64,000 nucleotides of DNA. Origin: Mycolicibacterium monacense. Its GTDB lineage: Bacteria; Actinomycetota; Actinomycetes; Mycobacteriales; Mycobacteriaceae. Both the position numbers and the translations under genes were made by a program. Below are positions 26,699 through 34,259 of this stretch, in pieces. Within the stretch, counting starts at the first letter, position 1. Every line of letters starts with the position of its first letter. A model generated the notes under the pieces. That model was not told the DNA's origin and ran no database searches. It saw nothing but the letters and a program-made list of their open reading frames with translations. Location of the stretch: contig NZ_AP022617.1 of the NCBI RefSeq assembly GCF_010731575.1, forward strand, positions 806,001-870,000. Direction: 5' to 3'.

Positions 26699-27546
26699 TG
26701 GTCACTAGACCCAATGACGAACTGCAAGGGCGGGTCGCGATCGTCACCGGTGGCGCGTCGGGGATCGGCCGCGGCGTCGCCGAACGGTTCGTCGCCGAGG
26801 GCGCCAAGGTCGTGATCGCCGACGTGCAGGACGAACTCGGCGAGGCGCTGGCAGAACAGTGCGGGCCGAACGCCCTGTTCCACCACACCGATGTGGGCGA
26901 CCAGGAACAGATGCGCCGGCTGGTGGACGTCGCGGTGGAGCGGTTCGGGGCGCTGGACGTCATGGTCAACAACGCCGGGATCTCCAGCCCGTTGCGGCGC
27001 GGCCTGTTCAACGAGGATCTCGAGGAGTTCGACCGGGTGATGCGGGTGAACCTGCTCAGCGTCATGGCCGGTACCCGCGATGCGGGGCGGTACATGTCCG
27101 AGCACGGCGGCGGGTCGATCATCAACCTGTCCTCGATCGGCGGGATCCAGGCCGGTGGCGGGGTACCGGTGTACCGCGCGTCGAAGGCGGCCATCCTGCA
27201 CTTCACCAAGTGTGCGGCGATCGAGTTGGCGCACTACGACATCCGCGTGAACTGCATCGCCCCGGGCAACATCCCGACACCGATCCTGCAGAGCTCGGCC
27301 ACCGGGGAGGACCGCGAACGTCTCGAGAAGTTCGAGGCCAGGATCCGCGCGCAGATGCGCAACGACCGGCCGCTCAAACGCGAGGGCACCCCCGACGACG
27401 TCGCCGAAGCCGCGCTCTACCTGGCCACCGATCGCTCGCGCTACGTCACCGGCATCGTGCTGCCCGTGGAAGGCGGGACCATCGCCGGAAAGATCATCCC
27501 GCGCAAGGCCGAGCCCGGAGCGACGGTCAACGGCGCCCAGACGTGA
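26698..27546 (+). CDS. SDR family oxidoreductase
   Basis: ATG 26698 shares one base with the hydrolase stop and gives 282 residues. The classical SDR motifs are GGASGIGRG, NNAG, Ser in NLSSIGG and YRASKAA. It ends the meta-cleavage operon, 44 bases before the next regulator gene. It likely handles a secondary alcohol or ketone on the ring substrate. The specificity is unknown. Confidence 0.88.
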   Translation: MVTRPNDELQGRVAIVTGGASGIGRGVAERFVAEGAKVVIADVQDELGEALAEQCGPNALFHHTDVGDQEQMRRLVDVAVERFGALDVMVNNAGISSPLRRGLFNEDLEEFDRVMRVNLLSVMAGTRDAGRYMSEHGGGSIINLSSIGGIQAGGGVPVYRASKAAILHFTKCAAIELAHYDIRVNCIAPGNIPTPILQSSATGEDRERLEKFEARIRAQMRNDRPLKREGTPDDVAEAALYLATDRSRYVTGIVLPVEGGTIAGKIIPRKAEPGATVNGAQT

Positions 27547-27548
27547 CT

Positions 27549-27570
27549 TTAAATCAGTCGCTTGACTTAA
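27549..27570. promoter_or_regulatory. Imperfect palindrome before TetR/P450 operon
   Basis: TTAAATCA-GTCGCT-TGACTTAA has 7 of 8 paired positions in each arm and is clearly more AT-rich than its surroundings. It lies 21 bases before the TetR start, where an autoregulatory operator is expected. This is probably the binding site of the TetR encoded at 27591. Confidence 0.6.
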
Positions 27571-27590
27571 GCCGGTGCGCCGAGTTGACT

Positions 27591-28250
27591 GTGAGCGTGA
27601 CCACAGCGAGGACCGCGCGGGCCGAGCGGGCCAACAGCACCCAGGAGGCGATCCTGCGGGCGGCCGAACGTCTCTACGCCGAACACGGTGTGTTCGCCGT
27701 GTCGAACCGCCAGGTCAGCGAGGCGGCGGGGCAGGGGAACAACGCCGCGGTCGGCTACCACTTCGGCACCAAGACCGACCTGGTCCGGGCCATCGAGTTC
27801 AAACACCGGGGCCCCATCGAGCGGCTGCGCGAGAAGATGGTCGCCGACCTCGGTCCGGCCCCCGATATGCGCGACTGGGTGGCGTGTCTGGTCCGGCCCC
27901 TGACCGACCACCTGGCAGAGCTCGGCAACCCCAGCTGGTACGCGCGCTTCGCCGCGCAGGTCATGACCGACCCCGCCTACCACAGCATGATCGTGCGCGA
28001 CGCGCTGTCGTCGGCGTCGCTGGTCGAGGTCATCAACGGAATCGCCGGCTGCCTGCCCGACCTGCCGCCCTACGTCCGCGCCGAACGCAACGTCATGGGC
28101 CGAAACCTGTTGATGCACAGCTGTGCCGAACGTGAACGCGCCCTCGCCGAGGGTGCGGCGGTGCCGCGCGCATCCTGGGCCGCTGCGGCGTCCGGCCTCA
28201 TCGACGCCATCGTCGGACTCTGGCAGGCCCCCGTCACCGAGGTGCCCTGA
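27591..28250 (+). CDS. TetR family regulator of the P450 operon
   Basis: The 219-residue protein is drawn from GTG 27591; GTG 27597 is equally possible. The helix-turn-helix covers about residues 32-62 (FAVSNRQVSEAAGQGNNAAVGYHFGTKTDL), followed by a TetR C-terminal domain. It is the first gene of the ferredoxin-P450-amidohydrolase series, with a one-base overlap to the ferredoxin. It therefore probably represses its own operon through the palindrome at 27549-27570. Confidence 0.88.
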   Translation: MSVTTARTARAERANSTQEAILRAAERLYAEHGVFAVSNRQVSEAAGQGNNAAVGYHFGTKTDLVRAIEFKHRGPIERLREKMVADLGPAPDMRDWVACLVRPLTDHLAELGNPSWYARFAAQVMTDPAYHSMIVRDALSSASLVEVINGIAGCLPDLPPYVRAERNVMGRNLLMHSCAERERALAEGAAVPRASWAAAASGLIDAIVGLWQAPVTEVP

Positions 28251-28444
28251 TGAAGGTCACGGTCGATCAGGACAAATGCGTGTCGTCGGGCCAGTGTGTG
28301 CTCAACGCCTCGGACGTCTTCGACCAGCGTGACGACGACGGGGTCGTCGAACTGCTCGTCGACCACCCAGCCCCCGATCAGGAGGAGGACGTCCGCCGGG
28401 CGGCCGCCGCCTGCCCAGCCCTTGCCATCCACCTCGAGGAGTGA
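28250..28444 (+). CDS. [3Fe-4S] ferredoxin of P450 type
   Basis: This small 64-residue protein has Cys10, Cys16 and Cys55-Pro, the three-cysteine pattern of 3Fe-4S ferredoxins that serve bacterial cytochromes P450. The P450 gene begins two bases after the stop, which makes the pairing near certain. A ferredoxin reductase is not present in the window and must be supplied from elsewhere. Confidence 0.92.
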   Translation: MKVTVDQDKCVSSGQCVLNASDVFDQRDDDGVVELLVDHPAPDQEEDVRRAAAACPALAIHLEE

Positions 28445-28445
28445 T

Positions 28446-29684
28446 GTGTCGGACACGTTGACCGGAACCGCCGAAGTCTCGGCTGACATCCCGGACTATC
28501 CGATGGAACGCGCGGCGGCCTGCCCGTTCGCACCGCCGCCCCGGATGCTCGAGATGGGCGCGGTCAGACCGCTTTCCCGCGTCCGCATCTGGGACGGCAG
28601 CACCCCGTGGCTGATCACCGGACACGCGGCGGCCCGCGAGTTGTTCGCCGACTCCCGCGTCAGCGTCGATGACCGCCGGTCGGGTTTCCCGCACTGGAAC
28701 GAGCACATGCTCTCGACGGTCAACAAGCGCCCGCGGTCGGTGTTCACCTCCGACGCCGAGGAGCACACCCGCTTCCGCCGGATGCTGTCCAAACCGTTCA
28801 CGTTCAAACGCGTCGAGGGTCTGCGACCGGTCATCCAGCAGGTCACCGACGAGTGCATCGACGAGATCCTCGCCGGACCGCAACCCGCCGACATGGTCGC
28901 CAAACTCGCGCTGCCCGTGCCCACCCGGGTGATCAGCGACATGCTCGGCGTGCCCTACGAGGACCACGAGTTCTTCCAGCACCACGCCAACGTCGGGCTG
29001 GCGCGCTACGCGTCGGCCGCCGACGGCCAGAAGGGTGCGATGAGCCTGCACCGGTACCTGATCGACCTCGTCGAGAAGAAGATGGCGCATCCGGCCGAGG
29101 ATGCGGTGTCCGATCTGGCCGAACGGGTCACGGCGGGCGAGATCAGCGTCAAGGAGGCCGCGCAGCTGGGCACCGGCCTGCTGATCGCCGGCCACGAGAC
29201 CACCGCCAACATGATCGGCATCGGCATCCTGGCGCTCATCGAGAACCCCGAACAGGCCGACTTCCTGCGCGACACCGACGATCCCAAGGCCATCGCCAAC
29301 GCCGTCGAGGAGTTGATGCGGTATCTGTCGATCATCCAGAACGGGCAGCGGCGCGTCGCGATCGAGGACATCGGGATCGCGGGGGAGACCATCCGCGCCG
29401 GCGAAGGCATCATCATCGACCTCGCGCCCGCGAACTGGGACGCCGCCGCCTATCCCGAACCCGACAAGCTCGACCTGCGCCGCGACGCCGGCCAGCAACT
29501 CGGCTTCGGCTACGGCCGCCACCAGTGTGTCGGCCAGCAGCTCGCCCGCGCCGAACTGCAGATCGTCTTCCACACGCTGCTGCGCCGCATCCCCACCATG
29601 CGGCTGGGCATCCCGTTCGACGAGGTGCCGTTCAAACACGACCGCCTCGCCTACGGCGTCTACGAACTTCCCGTGACCTGGTAA
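28446..29684 (+). CDS. Cytochrome P450
   Basis: GTG 28446 gives a 412-residue P450. The I-helix motif AGHETTA lies near residues 248-254, ExxR is EELMR, and the heme-binding loop GFGYGRHQCVGQQLA places the proximal Cys at 361. It is a soluble class I bacterial P450 fed by the adjacent 3Fe-4S ferredoxin. It would hydroxylate the substrate of this operon, which is unknown. The I-helix has His-Glu where many P450s have Asp/Glu-Thr, still a functional pattern. Confidence 0.93.
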   Translation: MSDTLTGTAEVSADIPDYPMERAAACPFAPPPRMLEMGAVRPLSRVRIWDGSTPWLITGHAAARELFADSRVSVDDRRSGFPHWNEHMLSTVNKRPRSVFTSDAEEHTRFRRMLSKPFTFKRVEGLRPVIQQVTDECIDEILAGPQPADMVAKLALPVPTRVISDMLGVPYEDHEFFQHHANVGLARYASAADGQKGAMSLHRYLIDLVEKKMAHPAEDAVSDLAERVTAGEISVKEAAQLGTGLLIAGHETTANMIGIGILALIENPEQADFLRDTDDPKAIANAVEELMRYLSIIQNGQRRVAIEDIGIAGETIRAGEGIIIDLAPANWDAAAYPEPDKLDLRRDAGQQLGFGYGRHQCVGQQLARAELQIVFHTLLRRIPTMRLGIPFDEVPFKHDRLAYGVYELPVTW

Positions 29685-29717
29685 CAGGTTTCCCACAGCC
29701 CGATTGGAGTGCCAAAG

Positions 29718-30890
29718 ATGTCAGCCCCCAGCCCCACTCAGACCCTTTATCCCCCCGAAGGTTTCGGCGCCCCCAAGCACCGGCACGGCCACTCCGCCGG
29801 CGCGGTGACCGGCTTACCCGAAGGCACCGAGATCTTCAGCGCCGACAACCACATCTCGGTCGCCGACGACATCTTCTACGAACGCTTCCCCGAGGAGCTC
29901 AAGGGCGCCGCCCCGCGCATCTGGTACGAGGACGGCGCCTACATGGTCGGCATGAAGGGCAAGGCCTGGACCGGTGGCGATTTCGGCCGCGTGCTCATGC
30001 AGTACGACGACCTCGCCGGGGCCGCCTCGAACAACATCGAGGCGCGCATCCGCGAGCTCAAAGAGGACGGTATCGACAAGGAGCTCGCGTTTCCGAACGC
30101 TGTCCTGGCCCTGTTTCACTACCCGGACAAGGCGCTGCGCGAGCGGGTGTTCCGGATCTACAACGAGCACATCGCCGATCTGCAGGAGCGCAGCAATGGG
30201 CACTTCTACGGTGTCGGCCTGATCAACTGGTGGGACCCGAAGGGGACCCGCAGCACACTGGAAGAGCTGAAGTCGCTGGGGCTCAAGACGTTCCTGCTGC
30301 CGCTGAACCCCGGCAAGGACGACGAGGGCAACATCTACGACTACGGCAGCACCGCGATGGACGCGGTGTGGGACGAGATCGAGGCCTCGGGTATCCCGGT
30401 CAGCCACCACATCGGTGAGACGCCGCCCAAGACGCCGTGCCAGAACAACAGCGTCGTGGTCGGCATGATGGTCAACGTCGACTCGTTCCGCGAACAGTTC
30501 GCCAAGTACGTCTTCTCCGGCATCCTCGACCGGCATCCGTCGCTGAAGATCGGCTGGTTCGAGGGCGGGATCGCCTGGGTCCCCACCGCGCTGCAGGACG
30601 CCGAGCACATGCTGGCCTCCTACCGGCACATGTTCAACCACCAGCTCGAACACGACGTGCGTCACTACTGGGACAACCACATGAGCGCGTCGTTCATGGT
30701 CGATCCCCTTGGCCTGCAGCTGATCGACCGCATCGGCGTCGACAACGTGATGTGGTCGAGCGACTACCCGCACAACGAATCGACGTTCGGGTATTCGGAG
30801 AAGTCGCTGGCCACCGTCGTCGACGCGGTCGGCCCGGAGAACGCCGTCAAGATCGTCAGCACCAATGTGCGGAAGTTCCTGGGGGTCTGA
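29718..30890 (+). CDS. Amidohydrolase-2 (ACMSD-like) family protein
   Basis: ATG 29718 lies 8 bases after GGAG and gives 390 residues; a GTG nine bases upstream is also in frame. The metal motif is ADNHIS near the N terminus, with HHIGE in the middle and SSDYPHNES near the C terminus, as in the amidohydrolase-2 family of hydrolases and decarboxylases. It is similar in plan to the protein at 52776-54074. In a ring-degradation context it may decarboxylate or hydrolyse a ring-opened acid. Confidence 0.88.
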   Translation: MSAPSPTQTLYPPEGFGAPKHRHGHSAGAVTGLPEGTEIFSADNHISVADDIFYERFPEELKGAAPRIWYEDGAYMVGMKGKAWTGGDFGRVLMQYDDLAGAASNNIEARIRELKEDGIDKELAFPNAVLALFHYPDKALRERVFRIYNEHIADLQERSNGHFYGVGLINWWDPKGTRSTLEELKSLGLKTFLLPLNPGKDDEGNIYDYGSTAMDAVWDEIEASGIPVSHHIGETPPKTPCQNNSVVVGMMVNVDSFREQFAKYVFSGILDRHPSLKIGWFEGGIAWVPTALQDAEHMLASYRHMFNHQLEHDVRHYWDNHMSASFMVDPLGLQLIDRIGVDNVMWSSDYPHNESTFGYSEKSLATVVDAVGPENAVKIVSTNVRKFLGV

Positions 30891-32158
30891 TGACGACGTC
30901 GACTCACACCGGCGTCACCCAGATCGCCCGGACCGGGTACACGTGGCTGGACATCCCGCAGGAGCCCGACTTCACCCGGCTGCGCAGTGAGGTCGGTGCA
31001 CGTCTGCACGCCGCGATGGCCGAACAGGGTGTCGACGCGCTGGTTCTGCTGGGCAACGGAAACGTCATGTACGCCACCGGTATCAGCTGGCCGCTGGCCG
31101 ATGCCGGCCTGTCACACGTCGAGCGGCCGGTGGCGGTCGTGCTGGCCGACGACGAGCACCCGCACCTGTTCCTGCCCTTCCGCGAGGGTGCGGCGATGGA
31201 GTCGGACCTGCCCGACGACCACCTGCACGGGCCGGTCTATCTGGAGTTCGACGAAGGCGTCGCCGAATTCGCGAAGATCCTGGCCCGCCTGATCCCGGCC
31301 GGCGCGACAGTCGCGACCGACGAGTTGACCGGGGCGATGCGGCGGGCCGGCAGTGCGCTGTTCCCCGACGCGCCGATCGATGCGGCCCCGGTGATCGGCG
31401 CGGCCAAGATCGTGAAGACCATCGACCAGATCGCCTGCATCCGGCGGGCGTGTCAGATCACCGAACAGGCCGTCGCCGAGATCCAGAAATCGCTCGCCCC
31501 GGGTGCGCGTCAGATCGACCTGTCCGCCGAATTCGTGCGCCGCACCTTCGAACTCGGCGCCACCACCAACATGTTCGACTCGATCTGGCAGGCCATGCCG
31601 GCGTCGAAGGCCGAGGGCACCTGGACCACCACCGGCGATCTGGCCCTGCCCCTGCTGACGACCGAACGTGAGATCCAGCAGGGCGACGTCCTGTGGACCG
31701 ACGTGTCCATCGCCTACCAGGGCTATTGCTCCGATCACGGACGCACCTGGATCGTCGGTCAGGATCCGACGCCGGCCCAGCAGAAGCAGTTCGACAGGTG
31801 GAGCGAGATCGTCGACGCGGTGCTCGCGGTGACCAAGGCCGGTGCGACCTGCGGCGACCTCGGGCGCGCGGCCACCGCGGCGGCCGGCGGGCAGAAGCCG
31901 TGGCTGCCGCACTTCTACCTGGGCCACGGCATCGGAACCAGCGCGGCCGAAATGCCGATGATCGGAACGGATCTCGGTCAGGAGTGGGACGACAACTTCG
32001 TCTTCCCGTCCGGCATGCTCCTGGTGTTCGAGCCGGTGGTCTGGGAGGACGGCACCGGCGGCTACCGCGGCGAGGAGATCGTGGTCGTCACCGAGGGCGG
32101 CTGGATGCCGCTGACCGAGTATCCATACGACCCGTACGAGGTGACCCGTGGGAATTGA
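30890..32158 (+). CDS. M24-family (pita-bread fold) metallohydrolase
   Basis: ATG 30890 shares one base with the amidohydrolase stop. The 422-residue protein has an N-terminal creatinase-like domain and a C-terminal M24 domain. All five metal ligands can be placed: Asp271, Asp282, His346, Glu381 and Glu396. Family members include Xaa-Pro peptidases but also creatinase and the DMSP lyase DddP, so a catabolic C-N or lyase reaction is as likely as peptide cleavage here. It is coupled to a second, degenerate M24 gene by an 11-base overlap. Confidence 0.88.
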   Translation: MTTSTHTGVTQIARTGYTWLDIPQEPDFTRLRSEVGARLHAAMAEQGVDALVLLGNGNVMYATGISWPLADAGLSHVERPVAVVLADDEHPHLFLPFREGAAMESDLPDDHLHGPVYLEFDEGVAEFAKILARLIPAGATVATDELTGAMRRAGSALFPDAPIDAAPVIGAAKIVKTIDQIACIRRACQITEQAVAEIQKSLAPGARQIDLSAEFVRRTFELGATTNMFDSIWQAMPASKAEGTWTTTGDLALPLLTTEREIQQGDVLWTDVSIAYQGYCSDHGRTWIVGQDPTPAQQKQFDRWSEIVDAVLAVTKAGATCGDLGRAATAAAGGQKPWLPHFYLGHGIGTSAAEMPMIGTDLGQEWDDNFVFPSGMLLVFEPVVWEDGTGGYRGEEIVVVTEGGWMPLTEYPYDPYEVTRGN

Positions 32159-33281
32159 GATCGAGGCCGACGGCCGGGCGCTGCGCCACAGCCGTCGGGA
32201 GCGCGCCCTCGCGCAGATGGAGGCCTACGACCTCGACATGCTGGTGCTCGGCCGGCAAGCCAACGTCCGCTACATCTCCGGTGCCCCGCAGCTGTGGGTG
32301 GTGGGCACCCGCCCGTTCGGGCCGATCTGCGAGTTCGTCCGTGCGACCGGGGAGATCCACCTCAACAGCACGTGGGACGAGGGCATCCCGGAGGAGATCC
32401 CGCACGAGAATCTGTACGGGTTCGCGTGGAACCCGATGACCTTGGTCGGCATACTGCAGAACATCAAGGGCGCCGACACCGTTCGGCGGGTCGGAACCGA
32501 TGCTCTGACACCGACGTTCGCGAAACTGTTGCCGATGGCCTTCCCGAACGCCGAGCTGGTCGACGCCGAGCAGGCCATGCAGGCGGCTCGCCGGATCAAG
32601 ACACCCGAGGAAGTGCAGGCGTTGCGTCGGGCACTGGTCGTCGCCGAGGAGGGCCTGGCCGCAGGCGTTGCGGCGCTGGGTCCGGGCACCACGGAGAAGG
32701 CGCTCGCCGGTGCCATGCTCGAGGCCGAGGCCGCCGGTGGGGTGAGCACCCCGGCGACCCAGGACGCGGCCTGGGTGACGTCGAAGGAGCATCCGTGGCG
32801 CCGAGCCGACAGTGACGGCCTGGTGCGCGAGGGTGACCTGGTGGCGTTGTCGGCCGGGGTACTGGCCGACGGATATGTCGCCGAGGTGGCCCGAACGCTC
32901 TGTGTCGGGGAGCCGACAGACGCCGCGCGCGCGCTGTTCCGACGACGAGATGGCCTGTGGGAAAGGCTGATCGAGGCCTGCCGACCCGGTATGACGACAA
33001 GCGGGTTGCTGGCCGCCTACGAGCAGGCCGGTGAGCGTCTGCCTGCGATGCCGGTGGCACACGGACTCGGGCTGGGGTTCGACCCGCCGGTGGTGTCACC
33101 GGCTCTGCGCGCGACCGCGGAAGCCGACGTCCTCGAGGAGGGCATGGTGCTCGCGGTCACCGCCTACGTGTGGGAACAGGGGGTGGGCGCGGTGTTCACC
33201 CGCGATGCCGTTTTGATCACCGCCGACGGCGCCGAAATCCTTTCGACCGCCCCCGCTTACGGGGAGGCCGTCCATGGCTGA
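32148..33281 (+). CDS. M24-fold protein with degenerate metal site
   Basis: The 377-residue protein starts at GTG 32148. It aligns with its upstream neighbour, and the spacing of the ligand positions is conserved. The five metal-site positions read Ser235, Glu246, His305, Thr338 and Asp353, so four of the five ligands are replaced and only the His remains. It could be a metal-free enzyme, as creatinase is, or a non-catalytic partner of the protein at 30890. Overlaps on both sides (11 and 8 bases) argue for stoichiometric co-expression. Confidence 0.82.
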   Translation: MGIEIEADGRALRHSRRERALAQMEAYDLDMLVLGRQANVRYISGAPQLWVVGTRPFGPICEFVRATGEIHLNSTWDEGIPEEIPHENLYGFAWNPMTLVGILQNIKGADTVRRVGTDALTPTFAKLLPMAFPNAELVDAEQAMQAARRIKTPEEVQALRRALVVAEEGLAAGVAALGPGTTEKALAGAMLEAEAAGGVSTPATQDAAWVTSKEHPWRRADSDGLVREGDLVALSAGVLADGYVAEVARTLCVGEPTDAARALFRRRDGLWERLIEACRPGMTTSGLLAAYEQAGERLPAMPVAHGLGLGFDPPVVSPALRATAEADVLEEGMVLAVTAYVWEQGVGAVFTRDAVLITADGAEILSTAPAYGEAVHG

Positions 33282-34257
33282 CCGGCCCAAGCCCCCTGCC
33301 GCGGAGCGGCCCAAGCCGGAGGAGATCATCCTCTACGAGAAGGACCCGAAGACCAAGATCGCGACGATCACCTTCAACCGGCCGGAGTTCCTCAACGCGC
33401 CGACGTCGGCGGCCCGGTTGCGCTACGCCGATCTGTGCCGCGCGGCGACCGTCGACAACGACGTCAAGGTTGTGGTGATCCGTGGTGTCGGGGACAACCT
33501 CGGCAGCGGCGCCGACCTGCCGGAGTTCATGGAGGGCAACGACAATCCAGACCTGCGGTTGGCCGAACTGCGCCTCGAGGACGAGGGTGTCGGCGACGTG
33601 ACGTACCCGCCGAAGGGCACGTTCCGAAACGGCGCCACGATCAGCGCGTGGTATGCGAACGTGCAGGCGGGCAACCGGCCGCTGCAGGAGCTCAAGAAGA
33701 TCAGCATCGTCGAGGCCAAGGGGTACTGCTACGGCTGGCACTTCTACCAGTGTGCCGACGCGGATCTGGTGATCTCCAGTGACGACGCACTGTTCGGGCA
33801 CCCGTCGTTCCGTTACTACGGCTGGGGTCCGCGGATGTGGACCTGGATTCAGATGATGGGCCTGCGGGCGTTCCAGGAGATGGTGTTCACGGGTCGGCCG
33901 TTCACCGCCGCGGAGATGAAGGACTGCAACTTCCTCAACCGCGTGGTGCCGCGTGACCAGCTGGAGGCCGAGGTCGACAAGTACGCACGTGCGTGCGCCC
34001 GTAACCGGCCGGTGGACACCGTGTTCCAGCAGAAGCTGTTCTTCGAGGTGTTCAAACAGCACCAGGGTGAATACATGGGCAGTCTGCTGTCGGCGTTCTT
34101 CGAGTCGATGGGCAGCGGGGTCGCCAACGACGACGCCGGCGACCTCGACATGCACGAGGCCATCGACAGCGGCCTGGCCGACGCGGTGAACGACAACGAC
34201 AGCAAGTTCCCACCGGACTTCAGACTGTCGAAGTCGAACCGCGCGAAACCGGAGTGA
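33274..34257 (+). CDS. Enoyl-CoA hydratase/isomerase family protein
   Basis: The 327-residue crotonase-like protein starts at ATG 33274. It has FNRPEFLNAPTS, GVGDNLGSGADL and ISIVEAKGYCYGWHFYQCADADLVIS. It is longer than a plain hydratase (about 260), with an insert near residues 95-125 and a C-terminal extension. Position before a CoA transferase suggests it acts on a CoA ester produced in the same operon. Hydration, isomerisation or C-C cleavage are all possible for this fold. Confidence 0.87.
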   Translation: MADRPKPPAAERPKPEEIILYEKDPKTKIATITFNRPEFLNAPTSAARLRYADLCRAATVDNDVKVVVIRGVGDNLGSGADLPEFMEGNDNPDLRLAELRLEDEGVGDVTYPPKGTFRNGATISAWYANVQAGNRPLQELKKISIVEAKGYCYGWHFYQCADADLVISSDDALFGHPSFRYYGWGPRMWTWIQMMGLRAFQEMVFTGRPFTAAEMKDCNFLNRVVPRDQLEAEVDKYARACARNRPVDTVFQQKLFFEVFKQHQGEYMGSLLSAFFESMGSGVANDDAGDLDMHEAIDSGLADAVNDNDSKFPPDFRLSKSNRAKPE

Positions 34258-34259
34258 CG

